A stretch of 64,000 bases of DNA. Origin: Diphasiastrum complanatum. Its lineage: Eukaryota > Streptophyta > Lycopodiopsida > Lycopodiales > Lycopodiaceae. The stretch lies in contig CM055098.1 of assembly GCA_029204225.1 (NCBI GenBank), forward strand, positions 22,449,367 to 22,513,366, in the 5' to 3' direction. Each line of letters starts with the position of its first letter. Position 1 is the first letter of the stretch. Shown here piece by piece: positions 24,691 through 36,972 of this stretch. The notes beneath the pieces are model-generated. The model saw nothing but the letters and a program-made list of their open reading frames with translations, ran no database searches and was not told the DNA's origin. The translations under genes were made by a program, and so were the position numbers.

Positions 24691-24705
24691 AATAAGATAA
24701 TTAGA

Positions 24706-25693
24706 TGATGAGAATCGCGAGTCGTAGTCGCGAAAGCGAAACAGTCACGAAAGCGAAACAACAATGAAGTTTGAATGGAGTTCAGATGCGATCAGCTGGT
24801 CACTACCAACTGAATCACTCCTACAGTCCTCCAGAATGTAGTCAGGCACTGCTGATCTATGTTTATAAATTAATGTAGCATTCAACAAAGTTTCAACCAA
24901 GGTGCCGAATTAAATGAATGAGAGAATCAGACACACAAATAACAGCATATACATTTGCATTCAAGGTCATACATCATAAAAGAAGACATGTGCACAATGG
25001 CTACAAGATCATCTATTGATTTTTCTTTGATTCTTCAAGCACTGCATGCAGATCCACGCAGTGCGTTGGCGTGAGAGAAATACAGTTCTCTCACGAGTGG
25101 GTGTCTCGCTTACTAGCGGACTCGTAGATCCAGTGGATCTTGCTTACAGAGAATTGTCTCGCACGCAGGCAGACCTCTGTTTTGTAATTTCGTCTTGATT
25201 GCCTACTAGCATCAGACTATTTCATCACACTATGTGTATATGTCTGTCTATCAAGTATCATCCAATAAGTATATAGTCGCTCTGTGTCATCTTTTAGATT
25301 AGCGTAATTCAATCTACAACTAATCAGAGAATTACAAGAGTGGCAGATTAGCCACGACTAGAGTGTATCTGCTGATGTCATGCTATTAGATCAGACATCT
25401 GTACTTCTAGGTACTTGTATAACCTGGTAGGTCCTTCATAGAACGTGAGGACAGAAAAGGTTTCGTGATGTTTTTCGTGTCGCGTCGTTGGTTTTGTTTC
25501 CATCGTCTGACTTTCTCATGTTGGACCGCAAAAGATTCTCGTTCGTGAATATTTTGTGTTTGTGTCTTCTCGTCAGGTGTTCGCAAAACTTTCATGCTTC
25601 GTGTCTCTTGACTTTCGTGTTCACAAACATTTTTGTCAAGTAGAGGGCTGAAAGCTAGCAAAGCTTTGTAAACAAAAACGTTTTGTTTCTTTA
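24706..25693 (-). repeat. Copia-A 3' LTR (now inverted)
   Basis: Reverse complement of the LTR at 13,470-14,439, starting TGATGAGAA on the plus strand and ending in GTTTCTTTA. The TG start of the sense strand reads TA here. A polypurine stretch GAGAGGGAGC lies directly beside it at about 25,694-25,704, as expected for a 3' LTR. Confidence 0.85.
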
Positions 25694-25699
25694 GCTCCC

Positions 25700-26200
25700 T
25701 CTCAAAGCATGATAGTTTTACGATCCCAAGACTGCTCCTCTTTCTCTCAAAAAATCCTTTGTCCAGAGCTTTGGTGAAGATGTCAGCAACCATGTCTTTC
25801 ATTCCGATGAAGGTGGTCTGTAACATCTTCTTTTCAATTAGATCTCTGATCAAGTGATACTTGATAGCGATGTGTTTCGTTCTGGAATAGAACATAGGAT
25901 CTTTTGTCAGATGTGTTGCAGAGGTGTTATCCATCTGCAAGACCAGAGGCTCATTCATAGTTTCGTCCAATTCGTCCAGGAACTACCTTAGCCAGATTAT
26001 CTCATTGGCCATCTTTGCTGCTGCAACATATTCTGCTTTGTAGGATGACTGGGCCACAATGTTCTACTTCTTGTTGACCCAGAGAGCTGTTGCTCCTGAT
26101 GCGATGGTGCATCCTCTTGAGACTCTTTTACAATCATCCTCGAGAGATGCCTAGCTAGCATCACTGTAGGAAAGCATGCTGAAACCTGCATTACGACAAT
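25700..26200 (-). pseudogene. Copia-A RNase H
   Basis: The minus frame 25,407-25,970 begins with LVLQMDNTSATHL, YSRTKHIAIKYHLIRD, and MVADIFTKALDKGFFE, the conserved C-terminal half of Copia RNase H. It then runs on into the LTR. The N-terminal half, AEYVAAAKMANEI-like sequence, is at 25,997-26,200 in another frame. Confidence 0.88.
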
Positions 26201-27413
26201 AACACAAGCTATAATCTCTCGTTAATTGAAGATACTGCAAAATGTGTTTTGCAATCTTCCAATGTGTCGAGCCTGAATCCGCGTAGAATTGGCTCATCTT
26301 GAACACTACATAGGCAACATCATGTCATGTGTTGTCCGCAAGGTACATCAGTGATCCTATCAGCTTCTTGTAAGGTATGAGCTGCATTTGTTCTCTCTCT
26401 TCCTCAGTCTTCAGATAGTCATCATTTGTCAGCACCGTCCCTTTGAACATTGGAGTGTTTTCTCCTTTGCAGTTCAGCAGTCAAAATCCTCTAGGATCTT
26501 CTGGGTGTATTTGGACTGGTGAAGGTATAACTTACCTCCCTCATAATTTCTTTCAATTTGTAAGCCTAGGTAACACCTGACTTCTCCCAGATCCACGATC
26601 TTGAAATGTTTTGAGATCACTTCAGCAATCAGCTGCTCACTCCTGCAAAGTATCAAAGTGTCGTCCACGTACACAACTACAATGATGACCAACCCATTTG
26701 TAATTCTGACATACACATTAGAATCAGCCAATAGAGGCTTGAATCCTAATGACTTCAGGGCTTGATCTTTCTTCTTGTACCATTGTCGGGCTGAGTGTTT
26801 CAGACCGTAGATACTTTTATGCATTCTGCATGCATAGTCAGGAAGTGAATTTGAGAAAAATCCTGGGGGTTGATCCATCCAGATCTCTTCGTCTAATTTG
26901 CCATGCAAGAAGGCTGTCTTCTCATCCACAATGTGGATCTTGAGGTCATAAGCTACTGCATATGCAAATAACAAACGTAGGGACAAATGTTTGACGACAG
27001 AAGAGAAGGTTTCAGAGTAGTCAATATCGTATCTCTGAGAGAAACCCTTCGCTACCAGTCTTGCCTTGTATTTCGTCACATTTCCATCTGGTCCGTATTT
27101 GAGTTTGAAAACTCATTTACATTTGACAGTCTTGCGCTTATGTGGTAATGGCTGCAACGTCCATACCTGATTCTTCCTCATGGACTCCATCTCTTCGTTC
27201 ATGGCTTGGATCCATCTGTCCTCTGGACATTCAATCGCTTCCTCGAAAGTCTGTGGTTCATCACTGAATCCGCAAAACTCTTTTGATGTGAAAGCTGAAC
27301 TGCCTGGCACATATCTTGCTGGCGCTCTTCATGGTGTTGTCGACCTTCTAGGAGATCCTCCTAGGACAGCAATGCCTTTGCCTTTGTCTGCTCTGCCCTT
27401 ATGTTGTTGGTGT
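26200..27413 (-). pseudogene. Copia-A reverse transcriptase and linker
   Basis: The minus frame 26,474-27,079 carries KARLVAKGFSQRYDIDYSE, IHIVDEKTAFLHGKLDEE, SIYGLKHSARQWY and the active site VVYVDDTLIL, followed by LGLQIERNYEGGKLYLHQSKY. Upstream, 27,113-27,310 holds DRWIQAMNEEMESMRKNQVW, the usual lead-in to Copia RT, and 27,311-27,413 a basic linker. It stops at the inversion breakpoint and continues logically from the integrase at 15,622. Confidence 0.92.
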
Positions 27414-27425
27414 TGTTAGTCAATT
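27408..27425. other. Right inversion breakpoint
   Basis: Copia-A linker (minus) meets Copia-C RT end (plus) here. On the plus side the first recognisable residues are VVSQFVQDPSQTH, the end of RT. The partner junction is at about 15,622. Confidence 0.75.
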
Positions 27426-27995
27426 TGTGCAAGATCCTAGTCAAACACACTAGAAGTCTGCTAAACGTATTCTCAGATACATTCGGGGACATTGAATTTT
27501 GGTTTGAAGTATGATCACTCTTAAGTGCCAATATTGATAGGATATACAGATGCTGATTGGGCAGGTAATATTGATGACAGAAGGTCTACCAATGGTCATA
27601 CATTCAGTTATGGTACAGCTGTAGTTTCATGGAACAGCAAAAAACAACCTACAGTAGCCTTATCCTCAACGGAAGCTGAATATCGAGCACTCAGCAATGT
27701 TGCACAAGAAGCGGTATGGTTACGAAGATTGCTTGTGAATTTAGGCCAAACACAGGTGGATGCAACTACTATATCTTGCAACAATCAAAGCTACATTCAC
27801 CTTGCCAAAAATCCAGTTTTACATGCTCGAATCAAGCACATCGAAATACATTATCATTTTGTTCGAGAGAAAATTATTGATGGAGCCATTGATCTTGTTT
27901 TCTGTAAATCTGAAGATCAAGTGGCAGATATTTTTACTAAGTCATTAGGTAGATGTAAATTTGAAAAGTTTCATACTCTACTGGGAATAGAATAA
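27420..27995 (+). pseudogene. Copia-C RT end and RNase H
   Basis: An open frame from 27,525 to 27,995 covers RNase H almost completely: [67 protein letters not shown] and [11 protein letters not shown]. Upstream, AKRILRYIRGTLNFGLKYDH shows the end of RT, with one stop between. The Asp and Glu residues of RNase H (YTDADW, STEAEY) are kept. It is the missing 3' part of the element at 15,622-19,870. Confidence 0.92.
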
Positions 27996-28007
27996 TGTAA
28001 TTTTATC

Positions 28008-28019
28008 ATTGAGGGAGAG
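28008..28019 (+). other. Copia-C polypurine tract
   Basis: ATTGAGGGAGAG lies immediately before the LTR start TGTTAGAAATC. Confidence 0.88.
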
Positions 28020-28267
28020 TGTTAGAAATCAATTATAAACTTCATTAATACACTTCTTAGCTACTGTTTACGATGGACTTTATTACTAGCTGTAACTAGC
28101 CGTTGGCTAGTCTAGTAGTCTACTCCTAGGTTCTCCCTCTCTATCAGGGTTCAGGGTTTATTTCAGTATGTGGTAGAGTGATAGATTGATAGTGCGTGTT
28201 CTTCTTCCGCCTTCTTGTGGTGATTGTTTATGGTGAATGCTTGATGTTGCATATCTAATTCTTGACA
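28020..28267 (+). repeat. Copia-C 3' LTR
   Basis: 248 bp from TGTTAGAAATCAATTAT to TCTTGACA, matching the LTR at 19,609-19,870 in opposite orientation. The next five bases are ACAAT, differing by one base from the GCAAT flank at the other end when both are read in element orientation, as expected for a target duplication. Confidence 0.92.
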
Positions 28268-28272
28268 ACAAT

Positions 28273-29283
28273 CTGTCAATAGAATTGAGGACCCTTTTAT
28301 CATCTATTGAATCACACCGCTGCTCTTCTTGCGGCTTTCTAGCCAACCATACTTTGGAAAACATTTGCTCGTTCCTCTATCCTTTGATTGCCGAGTGATG
28401 AGATGATTCGTTGAACAGGATAACCAATCTCTGTGCTTTTGGAGTAGTGATTAATTGGTAAACCTATATGGATTCCAGAAGAAGAAACAACTGTAGTTTT
28501 TTCCTGTAGGTCGATTATGCAACTGTTGTTGATTAAATCCGAGCTTGGTTGATAGCATGCAGAATGTTCCTTCCCTGAAATCTTTCATTCACAAGCTATT
28601 ACCCACAAGAGGCACTATATGGGCGACCCAGCGAGACAACAAGACCATTCTTTCAACGATGACAATGTGAGAATGGAGGGCGTGCAGCAGATGCGACAGT
28701 AGTGACCGTGGGGACAGACATATTTGAATGATTGTTTGTTTATCTCTGCAGTTTCCTTCTCAAATCATTCAATGACACGCTGAAAGATTTAAAAAAAATT
28801 TGATTTTGATTTCTATCTGCAAGAGCGGGATCTGAGCACATTAATCGATGGATTTTCTCCCATTCACAAAATCCGGCTGAGTTAAGTTTCTCTCTGCTCA
28901 CCTGGTTGAATTTCTCTCTCCTCACGTCTTTTCTCAGCTCTCGACCGAGCAGGCACATTTCCTCACCTCTCGACCGAGCCGGTGCATTTTCCTTAGCTCT
29001 CGATCGAGCCGGCGCCTCCCCATGACCGAATACCCTCGGTCTGGTCGAGATCTCTCCTACGTCCGTACCCACTCTCACTTTCTAACATCTCTCTCCACGG
29101 CCAGCGTCTATCCCAATTTTTGGAATATTCTCAAAAAACGATTCCAATCTGTCATTGCACCTTTGTGCTCGCAAAAAAAAGGAATTTATTTTTTGAGTTT
29201 TTTCTCTTTTTTTGTATGGTCCTAATTGTTTAACGAGCACATGGCTCATCCATTTCCAATGCATATGGATTGGACATTGATAT
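28273..29283. other. No gene recognised; short 3-unit repeat
   Basis: At about 28,934-29,015 there are three units of about 30 bp of the form AGCTCTCGACCGAGC-GGCGCATTTCCT, the clearest structure here. No domain is seen on either strand. Confidence 0.5.
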
Positions 29284-30985
29284 TGTTGGATTTACTCCTA
29301 CTCTCCTAAATCCCATTTTTAATCTGCCTCATACTAGCCAACTAGACTCTGATATCTGAGAGAAGCCATGGACATAGAGTATTCCTCTCTGATCAAGAAT
29401 CAGACATGGTCATTAGTCGAGGCTCCTATTGGATGCAATATTAAGGATTGCAAATGGATCTTTAAGATCAAATATAATGCCAACGGAGCAATTGATTGAA
29501 GGAAGGCTAGACTAGTAGCACGAGGATTCACCCAGATCTCGAATGTCGACTACAGTGAGACTTTTAGTCCTAGTCGTCAAACATTCGTCGATCCGAATGC
29601 TCTTGTCTTATGCTGCAACTATCGGCCTCGAAGTACATCAACTTAATGTACAAACAGCCTATCTGAACTGAGTCATACAAGAAAATATCTACATGATCCA
29701 ACCCAAAGGATATGTTCTAGAAGGCATGAAGAATCATGTTTGTAAACTCTACAAAGCATTGTACGACTTGAAACAGTCTGCCAGAGCTTGGTTTCAGAGG
29801 ATCAACACATTCCTCATTGAACAAGGATTCAAACCAAGCACTGTTGATTGCAATGTTTATTCAAGGTCAGTGCAACATTCCTTCATTATTATCACCTTGT
29901 ATGTTGATGATAAGTTGCTCTTCAGCAACAATACCAAAATGGTCAAGGATGCAAAACAGATGTTGTTCTCAGAATTCGACATGACTGATTTTTCTTGGAA
30001 TTCAAATCCACAGAGACAGAGCAAATCGACTGATTTACATCACTCAACAAAGGTATCTTCACAATGTTCTTAAGGTATACAATTTGATGAATTGTAAATT
30101 AGCTTACTCACCAATGGATCTAGGCTTGCATTTGTCGAAGGACCAATGTCCCCAAACTAAGCAGGAAGAGGAGCCGATGAGAGAATATCCGTATCGATCG
30201 ATACTTGGATCTCTCATGTATGCAATGGTTTGTACAAGACCAGATATCTCTTTTGCTGTAAGCTCACTCAGCCAATATATGGCTAATCTTGGAACTACCC
30301 ATTGGAAGGCTCTTATTCGAGTCATGAGATATATTCGAGCTACCATGGACCAGTGCATCTGCTATGGAGAGGTCAGCAACGACAATCTTCATCAGCTCAG
30401 TGGTTATTCTGATGCAAGTTGGGGAGGAGATGCAAACAATCGTAAGTCCATATCTGGATCTACATTCTTCTTCAATGACGGTCCTATTTCGTGGAACAAT
30501 CGTAAGCAAACCTCTATTGCACTTTCCTCTACTGAAGCATAATACATTACTTCTTATCAATCTATTAAGGAAGTGTTTTGGTTGAGAAATTTGCTGTCAG
30601 ACATCAATCTATATCGGTACAACACAATTTTATTTTGTGATAATCAAATTGCTATTGCCTTATTGGCCAACCCTAGATTTCATTCTAGGAGTAAGCACAT
30701 TGAGATCAGATATCACTACATCAGGGGCCAGGTTCTTGATAGGGCGGTAAGCTTAACGTACTGCAGAACGCAAGACATGGTTGTAGACATTTTCATGAAA
30801 GCACTCAGTATTAATGCACACAACCAATTTTGTGCATTGTTCAATCTGAAAATCAAGGCATTCACAGACCCAAATTAAGGGCGGGTGTTGGATTTGCTCC
30901 TTCTACTCTCCTAAATAACATTTTTAATTTGCCTCCATTCTTGATACATATTTACTAACGTTGTCATGCAACCTGCATATTTACA
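29284..30985 (+). mobile_element. Copia-D, internally deleted Copia fragment
   Basis: TGTTGGATTTACTCCTACTC at 29,284 repeats at 30,886 (and at 60,473), marking LTR starts. The 5' LTR is cut after about 50 bp and runs directly into the lead-in to RT, so most of the LTR, gag, protease and integrase are lost. The 3' LTR begins at 30,886 after the purine run AAGGGCGGG; its end is uncertain. Confidence 0.8.
29365..30876 (+). pseudogene. Copia-D reverse transcriptase and RNase H
   Basis: Pieces in order: MDIEYSSLIKNQTWSLVE, CKWIFKIKYNANG, RKARLVARGFTQ, then (29,693-30,073) GMKNHVCKLYKALYDLKQ, SARAWFQRI and TLYVDDKLLF, then (30,084-30,542) RTRPDISFAV-like VCTRPDISFAVSSLSQYM, YSDASWGGDANNRKS and ALSSTEA, and finally 30,573-30,876 with SRSKHIEIRYHYIRGQVLD. 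Several frameshifts and stops. The YVDD box is intact. Confidence 0.9.
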
Positions 30986-31279
30986 CGCAAATTCGCACAG
31001 ACGAATAAAAGACGAAAGAATCACAAACACTGTTATGGTGACAAGCAAAAAGGGGACACTATCCTACAGAATGCCGAAGGTGCCCTAAAAGCTAAGGCTC
31101 CCTGTAAATATTATCCTAAGGCCATTCGTAAGAGTGACCCACTTTTCGCATCATCTTCAATGTTCACTTCAGCACTGGCTGATGTCGCACCCTTTTTACG
31201 CTCACTCCATGCAGTTGCGCTAACAGATTGGACAACGATTTCAGCCACCCACGATCTCTTACAAACAACACATCCACTC
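30986..31279. other. No gene recognised
   Basis: Short spacer between the Copia-D LTR and the DNA transposon. No feature could be supported. Confidence 0.4.
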
Positions 31280-31319
31280 CATTAGAGGAGTTCTCAATAT
31301 CAAAAAGGCCCTTCTTTAG
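31280..31319 (+). repeat. Left terminal inverted repeat
   Basis: Reads CATTAGAGGAGTTCTCAATA followed by TCAAAAAGG and ends near CTTCTTTAG. About 34 of 40 positions match the reverse complement of 36,973-37,011. Confidence 0.8.
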
Positions 31320-31599
31320 TTTCGACCGTCGTCAAGCCCAATCAAAATGCACAGATTTTAAATCTACGTAACATATTTCAAATTAACTAAAAAATAAAAA
31401 TGCAATATAGAAAACTTTGAAATTTGTGTCTGGGCAGCATGGGCGTATCCCATTGGTTTCTTCTTCCTGCCCGATACGTGCTACTCTGTCCGACGTCAAT
31501 ACCTCAAGTTAAATTTACTTGACTATGCTGGTTAGAATAATGAAATTTTCTAACTATACTAGTTATGGTTATAGAAATATAGTATGTACATAAAATATG

Positions 31600-33746
31600 G
31601 TATATGCAGTAACTGTGACTATGTTGGCATTCACATTAGATTAAATGTGAGACAAAAAATTGAAATTAAGTATCATATCAGAGAGATTTTTGGCCCCCAA
31701 GCTTTGAAAATAGCAATGGCAAGGAGACCCAGATCTACAATCGATTCTGTGATTCTTTACAATGAGAAAGATGAAGCTGATAACTGGAAGCCAACAAAAT
31801 ATACGAAGAACTCATGGGTATTGTTGCATCCATCATCAAAGGGCAATTTTTGACAAAAGAAAAGAGCAAAAATGACTTACAAATCTTATTGGAAAGCAAA
31901 AATTTTGGAGTTTAAAACTATCCTGGGAGATCAATCGATATCAGAAGTCTTAGTGCAACATGTATATATGCATTCAGAAATCAAAGTACATGATATCAAT
32001 CCTCATGATCATAAAAAATGTAATTGTAAGTATATCAAAAGGTATGCACTATACAACAATCATAGGTGATTTCCTTTATTGATGCTCTTCAGATTATGAT
32101 GTAAATGCTCACATTGTTATTTCTTTCAGATTCATATCCATCATGCATAAGTGAATGGGAGCTCGCACAATCACTTGCAGGAATATTAGACGTGATTCAC
32201 TCTGATGTTGGAAAACTGCAATACAGAGGAAGAAGTCCAAAGGAACTTGCAGATTGTGGTATCTATTTTTATGAATCTTTATATACGCCACAAACAAATG
32301 GAGGTTTTGGCAAGCTCGAAGCAATTCCATTGCCTAGTTTTCAAAGTGATGAGTGGCCTACTCCTGACAGCATTGTTTCTAAATCCTTGAGATGCAAGCT
32401 ACTCATTGATATTAGAAATGCTATGAAGATAAGCACAGGCTCAAAAATTGTTCACCTAAGTTGGTTTATCTCATTGCATATATTTGTTGATTTTTTCTCG
32501 AGTGCTAGTGTTCGTAGGACACCAACTTTATTTGTTTGCAAGGATTTATCAGATCAAACTTTGTCAGATCTCATGGATCAAGGCTAGGATAGTAGAACAA
32601 ATAATGACATAGAATGCAGGATTAAAAAGTCCTCAATGATCTTTCATTATCATATCAAAAACCAAATGCTCAGTCTCACATTTAGCTACCAGAGATACAA
32701 GAAAATTGAAGGTACATGGCTACCACTGGATCAAGACTTTGAACTAAATGGTTACACAAACCGAATGGAGATAAGTATTATCTACAATGCATCTGATGAT
32801 GAATCCAAATCTATGAAGGAGTCGAAATGTCTTTTCAATTTCCCTGTATATTGTATTAATGACGATGTATATTTTACTAGTGCTGATTTATGTAAATTTT
32901 TTGACTATCGTGAAGACGAGGTTCTATGTTTATTATCTGGCACAATTTTCAAACTCTCCGACTTTGTAGATTTTGAAACAGATGACCTTGTTGCTGGTAT
33001 TGATTTTGATGATGAGGAGGGACTTATGACCGGTGAAAAATGTCTGAATAAGACTTTATCAAATATAGTTGAGGATGGGCGAGGCGGACCATCCGATAAA
33101 GAATTCACTACATTTCAATCCTAGATGGGCTTCCCTCGTCCATCATTAATGCATTTCACTAATGATTCCACTTCAATATGTGGTCATTATATTGATCATC
33201 CTGATCTGGTTGCTGTTGATGATGAAGAATGTGTAAGTGTTTAATCTTCCTTGCATTTGAATGTTTTCAATCACTAAATGTGTTTTTGCTAGCATATTTC
33301 ATATTGCATGATGCTCTCATAATAGATGATTTTGCTGTGAGACGAGGTGGTTTCAGACAAAACGCATCCTCGTTCCAGAGGGACAGTGGACTGGGCCACT
33401 ATCTTAGGCATTTCCTGAAGAATGAGATCTGTATTTCTCATTCCAAGCTGAGCCCAGTCGGGGAGAGTCTTATAATGGCAGTTAAAGCTTTATCATTTTA
33501 CCTAGGAGGACATAAATTTGTTAAGACGAATAAGATCATTTTTGTCAAAAGATCTTATGTTTTGAACATTTTAGGCTTGTTGATGGGAATGTTCCTTTAA
33601 GGAGCTCCCATTATTCATTGTATTCCACTTATATTGAGCTTAGTGGAAATAAGGATAATGCACATCTATTAGATGCATATGCTAGTAGAGAATTTCTTCA
33701 TGACAATACTGCCATAGAATCTGATACAAGATCTGATGATGAATAG
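31600..33746 (+). pseudogene. Unrecognised spliced gene of the DNA transposon
   Basis: Three exons are visible. The first ends at 32,025 with donor GTAAGTATA. The second, 32,130-33,230, starts after TTATTTCTTTCAG and ends at GTGTAAGTG; its frame follows in phase from the first. The last, 33,326-33,746, starts after ATAATAG. In-frame stops at 31,851 (TGA), 32,585 and 33,122 (TAG) and a frameshift near 33,570 make it a decayed copy of a protein of roughly 650 residues. Visible features: a basic YWKAKILEF stretch, an HKKCNC-like His/Cys patch, a hydrophobic central part and an acidic C-terminal third (VDFETDDLVAGIDFDDEE) ending in SDTRSDDE. I know no family for it. Tail-to-tail placement with the transposase gene suggests an accessory protein of the element. 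Confidence 0.6.
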
Positions 33747-33879
33747 TTGACACTTTGTATTTTGGTATAATACAATCAATACATTTACATGGGTATTTTT
33801 CCTCTCTTGTTCAATCAATTTGCAAAGCAATTCTGAACATGTCATGATTTGATGACAAGGATGATTTTCTACTCATCAA

Positions 33880-36520
33880 TCATCTAATTTTCTCTTCCTG
33901 TATGAACTTGCATGCTTTTCTAAACTTGTTGTATTGTGTGGGCTTTGTTATATATCGAATCTGAACTCTGTGGTAGAACCACTGAAACAATTGACAAATG
34001 TAGTTTTGTTTTTCATTGGTTCCTCCATGTTGTGTATTTCGATGAAATGCTGCTTGTGCTTGCCAATGTGACTTCTCCATCCCTTGTGATGACCATACAC
34101 TCAAGCTTCCATATGTATTTGCAAAAAATGCTATATGATCTCTTAGTGTGTGCTGCATATGTCAAAATCATAATGTTAGTCTTATGTTTGGATCTAAATA
34201 TATATGAAAATTTGAAAGCATTTTGAAAATTTTCTACCAACCATGTAATGAGTGATGTGATCTTCTCCCCATGCTTTTGATACTGCATTAACAAACTCGA
34301 CACAGGTCCTTTGGATAGCTTTCTTATCAATATCAAAGTATTTTTCTTTTCTTAAAATAGCAATCATACAATCAAGCTTTTTCCATACATCAACTTTTAG
34401 TACTCTGATTTTGTCATCTTTCTCGAAGTCCTGAGTGGCAGCAATAATATCTGTCTAGACTGAGTGTTGAATATTAGAAGCCTTACCAGTATGATTTGAT
34501 AGAAAATGACGTGTTTTTGCTCCTCCTATGCTTGGCTTAGTTGGCATGTTCCCATTCTTTCTTGAAAGCTTTTCATCTTTTTGAATTTTGACGTGTCCTT
34601 TATGGAGTCCTACTTTTGATAAAACATCTTCTAATCAAGAGATAGATTCCTTTGCTAATGATGTTGGCTTAGTATTCCAACCAAAAACTATATGAAGATA
34701 AATGAGCTTTTCTATTAATCTAACTTCTGCATGAAGAGTGCAAACATGCACATTTTTTAAGGGGATAGGCAGCACAGGCTTCCAGTTTGGATCTGCATAT
34801 TTTCTAGTAATTCCTGTACTCCTAGTTACATCTTTTGCCATTTTCATGCAGTACAAACAAGGGTGTTTTGATGTAGCACCATGAGAGACATTATACATAC
34901 ATTTCAATTTTTCAAATCACCTGCTAAGTGCCACTCAACATTGAAGTCTCCAACTCCTGGAACATTGAGAAGTCCTCCATCCATATGGTCCTTGATGATC
35001 TTAGGATAAGATGTCCTTGAGAATATCCATGATAATATATCATGATCCTCTTTCAGCACCTGTCCAAAGAATTAATCAAACTTAGTTTACAATGTATTAA
35101 TACTATTCAATGAATGTAATGTAATAATGAGGCTAGTTACCTGAAACACTGCCAACCACCATATATCATTTTCTGACTGGACACTGAATCTAAAATCTTC
35201 TTGGTTCTCTGTTTGTGATAGAGCACCATTCATGAGAGTTATACTAACTCTCTCCATCTTCTGCCCTTTCACAATTTCTGACTCATCTAACTTAAGTACT
35301 ATGATTATTTTGCCATTCACCTTTTCATAGGTTATATCATAGAATGTGACGATGTATCTTAGCAAGTAATTTAGATCAACAAATAAATTGTTTGATGAAT
35401 TATAGAATATCAATCTTCCATCAGTTTCATACACCTCCTCAATATGAAATGGAGTTCCAGTGATCTTATGCATACCTATGTTTAATGTATCTCTCTCTTT
35501 CTTCAAGTGATATGTCCTAGGGATTGGGACTTTTCTAGTTTGAACTTGCTTAAAAGCTTCTCTAATTAGTTTAAATATTATTGCATATGCTTCCCTGCTG
35601 ATACCTGCAAAATCACAAGCACCCTGAACTATAGTCTTATCTAAATTTTTTTGAATGTCCACCATCAAAGACTCTGCTATTTTACACTTTACATTTGAGA
35701 TCCTATTGTTCATCATGATATGCTCAGTGGATTTGCAAAGCATTGTCTTTAATATTCAGAGGAGCTACTGATGCAGATCTGTAAAAAAAACAGATAGTTA
35801 ATAGAATATCACCATAGCTGAAATTAAATCCAAATGTCATTGAAAACTTACAAAATTCAGAATATGCTTACTTGAATGCACGGATTCTTCTATTTCGATA
35901 ACCTCCTTTTGAAAGCGTTTGAATATCCTTGCAACTTTGTTGCTTTCGCTTCTTACTTTCAACCTTCTTCTTTGCCAAATCCACATCCTTCAATAATTGT
36001 AAGTTTTCAATACGAATAGACTGTAAGACTGATTGCATGTGCTCTAGTTCATATTTGTTATTGATTGTTATCTTCTGTAATGATTCATTATTTTTTTTAA
36101 GTTGTTCATTTTCTTCTAACGTCTTTTGGAGATGACAATCTCTATTCTGACGATAAGAGGATATCTGAATTAACTCACCTTCTAAAAAGTGAACTTTATT
36201 CATATAAAGTTGTTTTCCATGGTTCTGAAATCTTTCACAATATCCTAGTAATCCACTATGCCCATTGCATATCCATGTAACTAAATGAGTTATTGAAGAG
36301 AATGTGGGATGTGTCAAAGTGCTTGGAGCTTGTGCATATGATGTTCCATCTATCCGTAAATCCAAGTTTTTTTTTTCCTTCTGCCTTGTAACGAGAACGA
36401 TCCTTAACAGATATTTGAATTCCTTTGCCTCCTCTTCTCTGCAAACGTGCCAAATCAATAGGGATATCCACATGTAAATGATATAATGTCCTTATCAAAA
36501 AAATAATAGAGTAATCAGTT
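33880..36520 (-). pseudogene. DDE-type transposase-like gene, four exons
   Basis: Exons (minus): about 36,520-35,872 (donor GTAAGC), 35,778-35,141 (GTAACT), 35,059-34,242 (GTTGGT) and 34,152-33,880, with AG acceptors; the 81- and 89-bp introns keep phase. The first exon holds IDLARLQRRGGKGIQISVKD and a coiled coil (EENEQLKKNNESLQK). The second has IPRTYHLKKERDTLN and VLKLDESEIV, a likely first catalytic Asp (35,287). The third has EWHLAGDLK (second Asp, 34,918), then HPCLYC (CxxC) and CTLHAEVRLIEKL. The last has YGSLSVWSSQGMEKSH, a likely catalytic Glu (34,077). D-D-CxxC-E order recalls the CACTA/CMC and Plavaka-like groups and proteins in invertebrates I cannot name. Stops at 34,635 and 34,455 and frameshifts near 36,370, 35,735 and 34,912 disable it. 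Confidence 0.72.
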
Positions 36521-36599
36521 GCATCAAAATACTATGACTAGATTCTATGAAACAAAACAAAATACTCATCTTTGATTATATTATATACTATGTATCTCC

Positions 36600-36760
36600 A
36601 TGCTTGTATGCTTGATTCAAATTTGGAAATGCCGCTCATTTTTTCACTACAATAGGTAGTTGGCGCTCACATTTCCATTCTCATGGAAGGAATGCATATG
36701 TAAACATTTTGCAATTTTTCTTGATTCGAATTTGGGGATGGCGGTCATATTCTAGGTCCA
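36600..36760. repeat. Subterminal direct repeat of the DNA transposon
   Basis: CTTGATTCAAATTTGGAAATG-CCGCTCAT at about 36,609 recurs about 110 bp later as CTTGATTCGAATTTGGGGATG-GCGGTCAT. Subterminal repeats often serve as transposase binding sites; that role here is an inference. Confidence 0.6.
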
Positions 36761-36972
36761 GTGAAAATGTTGACCTTTTTGTAACCAATGGAGGAAATAT
36801 TTATTGAATTTAGTCAAGTTATACTGCGAACTATTAACAGTTCTTAACTGTGACTATAGACACTGTGGGTAGATCATTGGGAGTTGGGGAGGCCTTGGGA
36901 GTGGTGTGGGCAAGCAAATAAACAATATTGTTTTTTTTTATTTTGATATTTTTCTATATCCTACATGGCATT

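Noticed and set aside
13465-24705. TCTTT/TCTAA as target duplication of Copia-A
   Set aside because: Only three of five bases agree; too weak to claim.
33880-36520. Assignment of the DDE gene to CACTA, RAG-like or KDZ families by name
   Set aside because: The order D-D-CxxC-E fits a broad group, but the residues around the motifs do not decide between families without a profile search.
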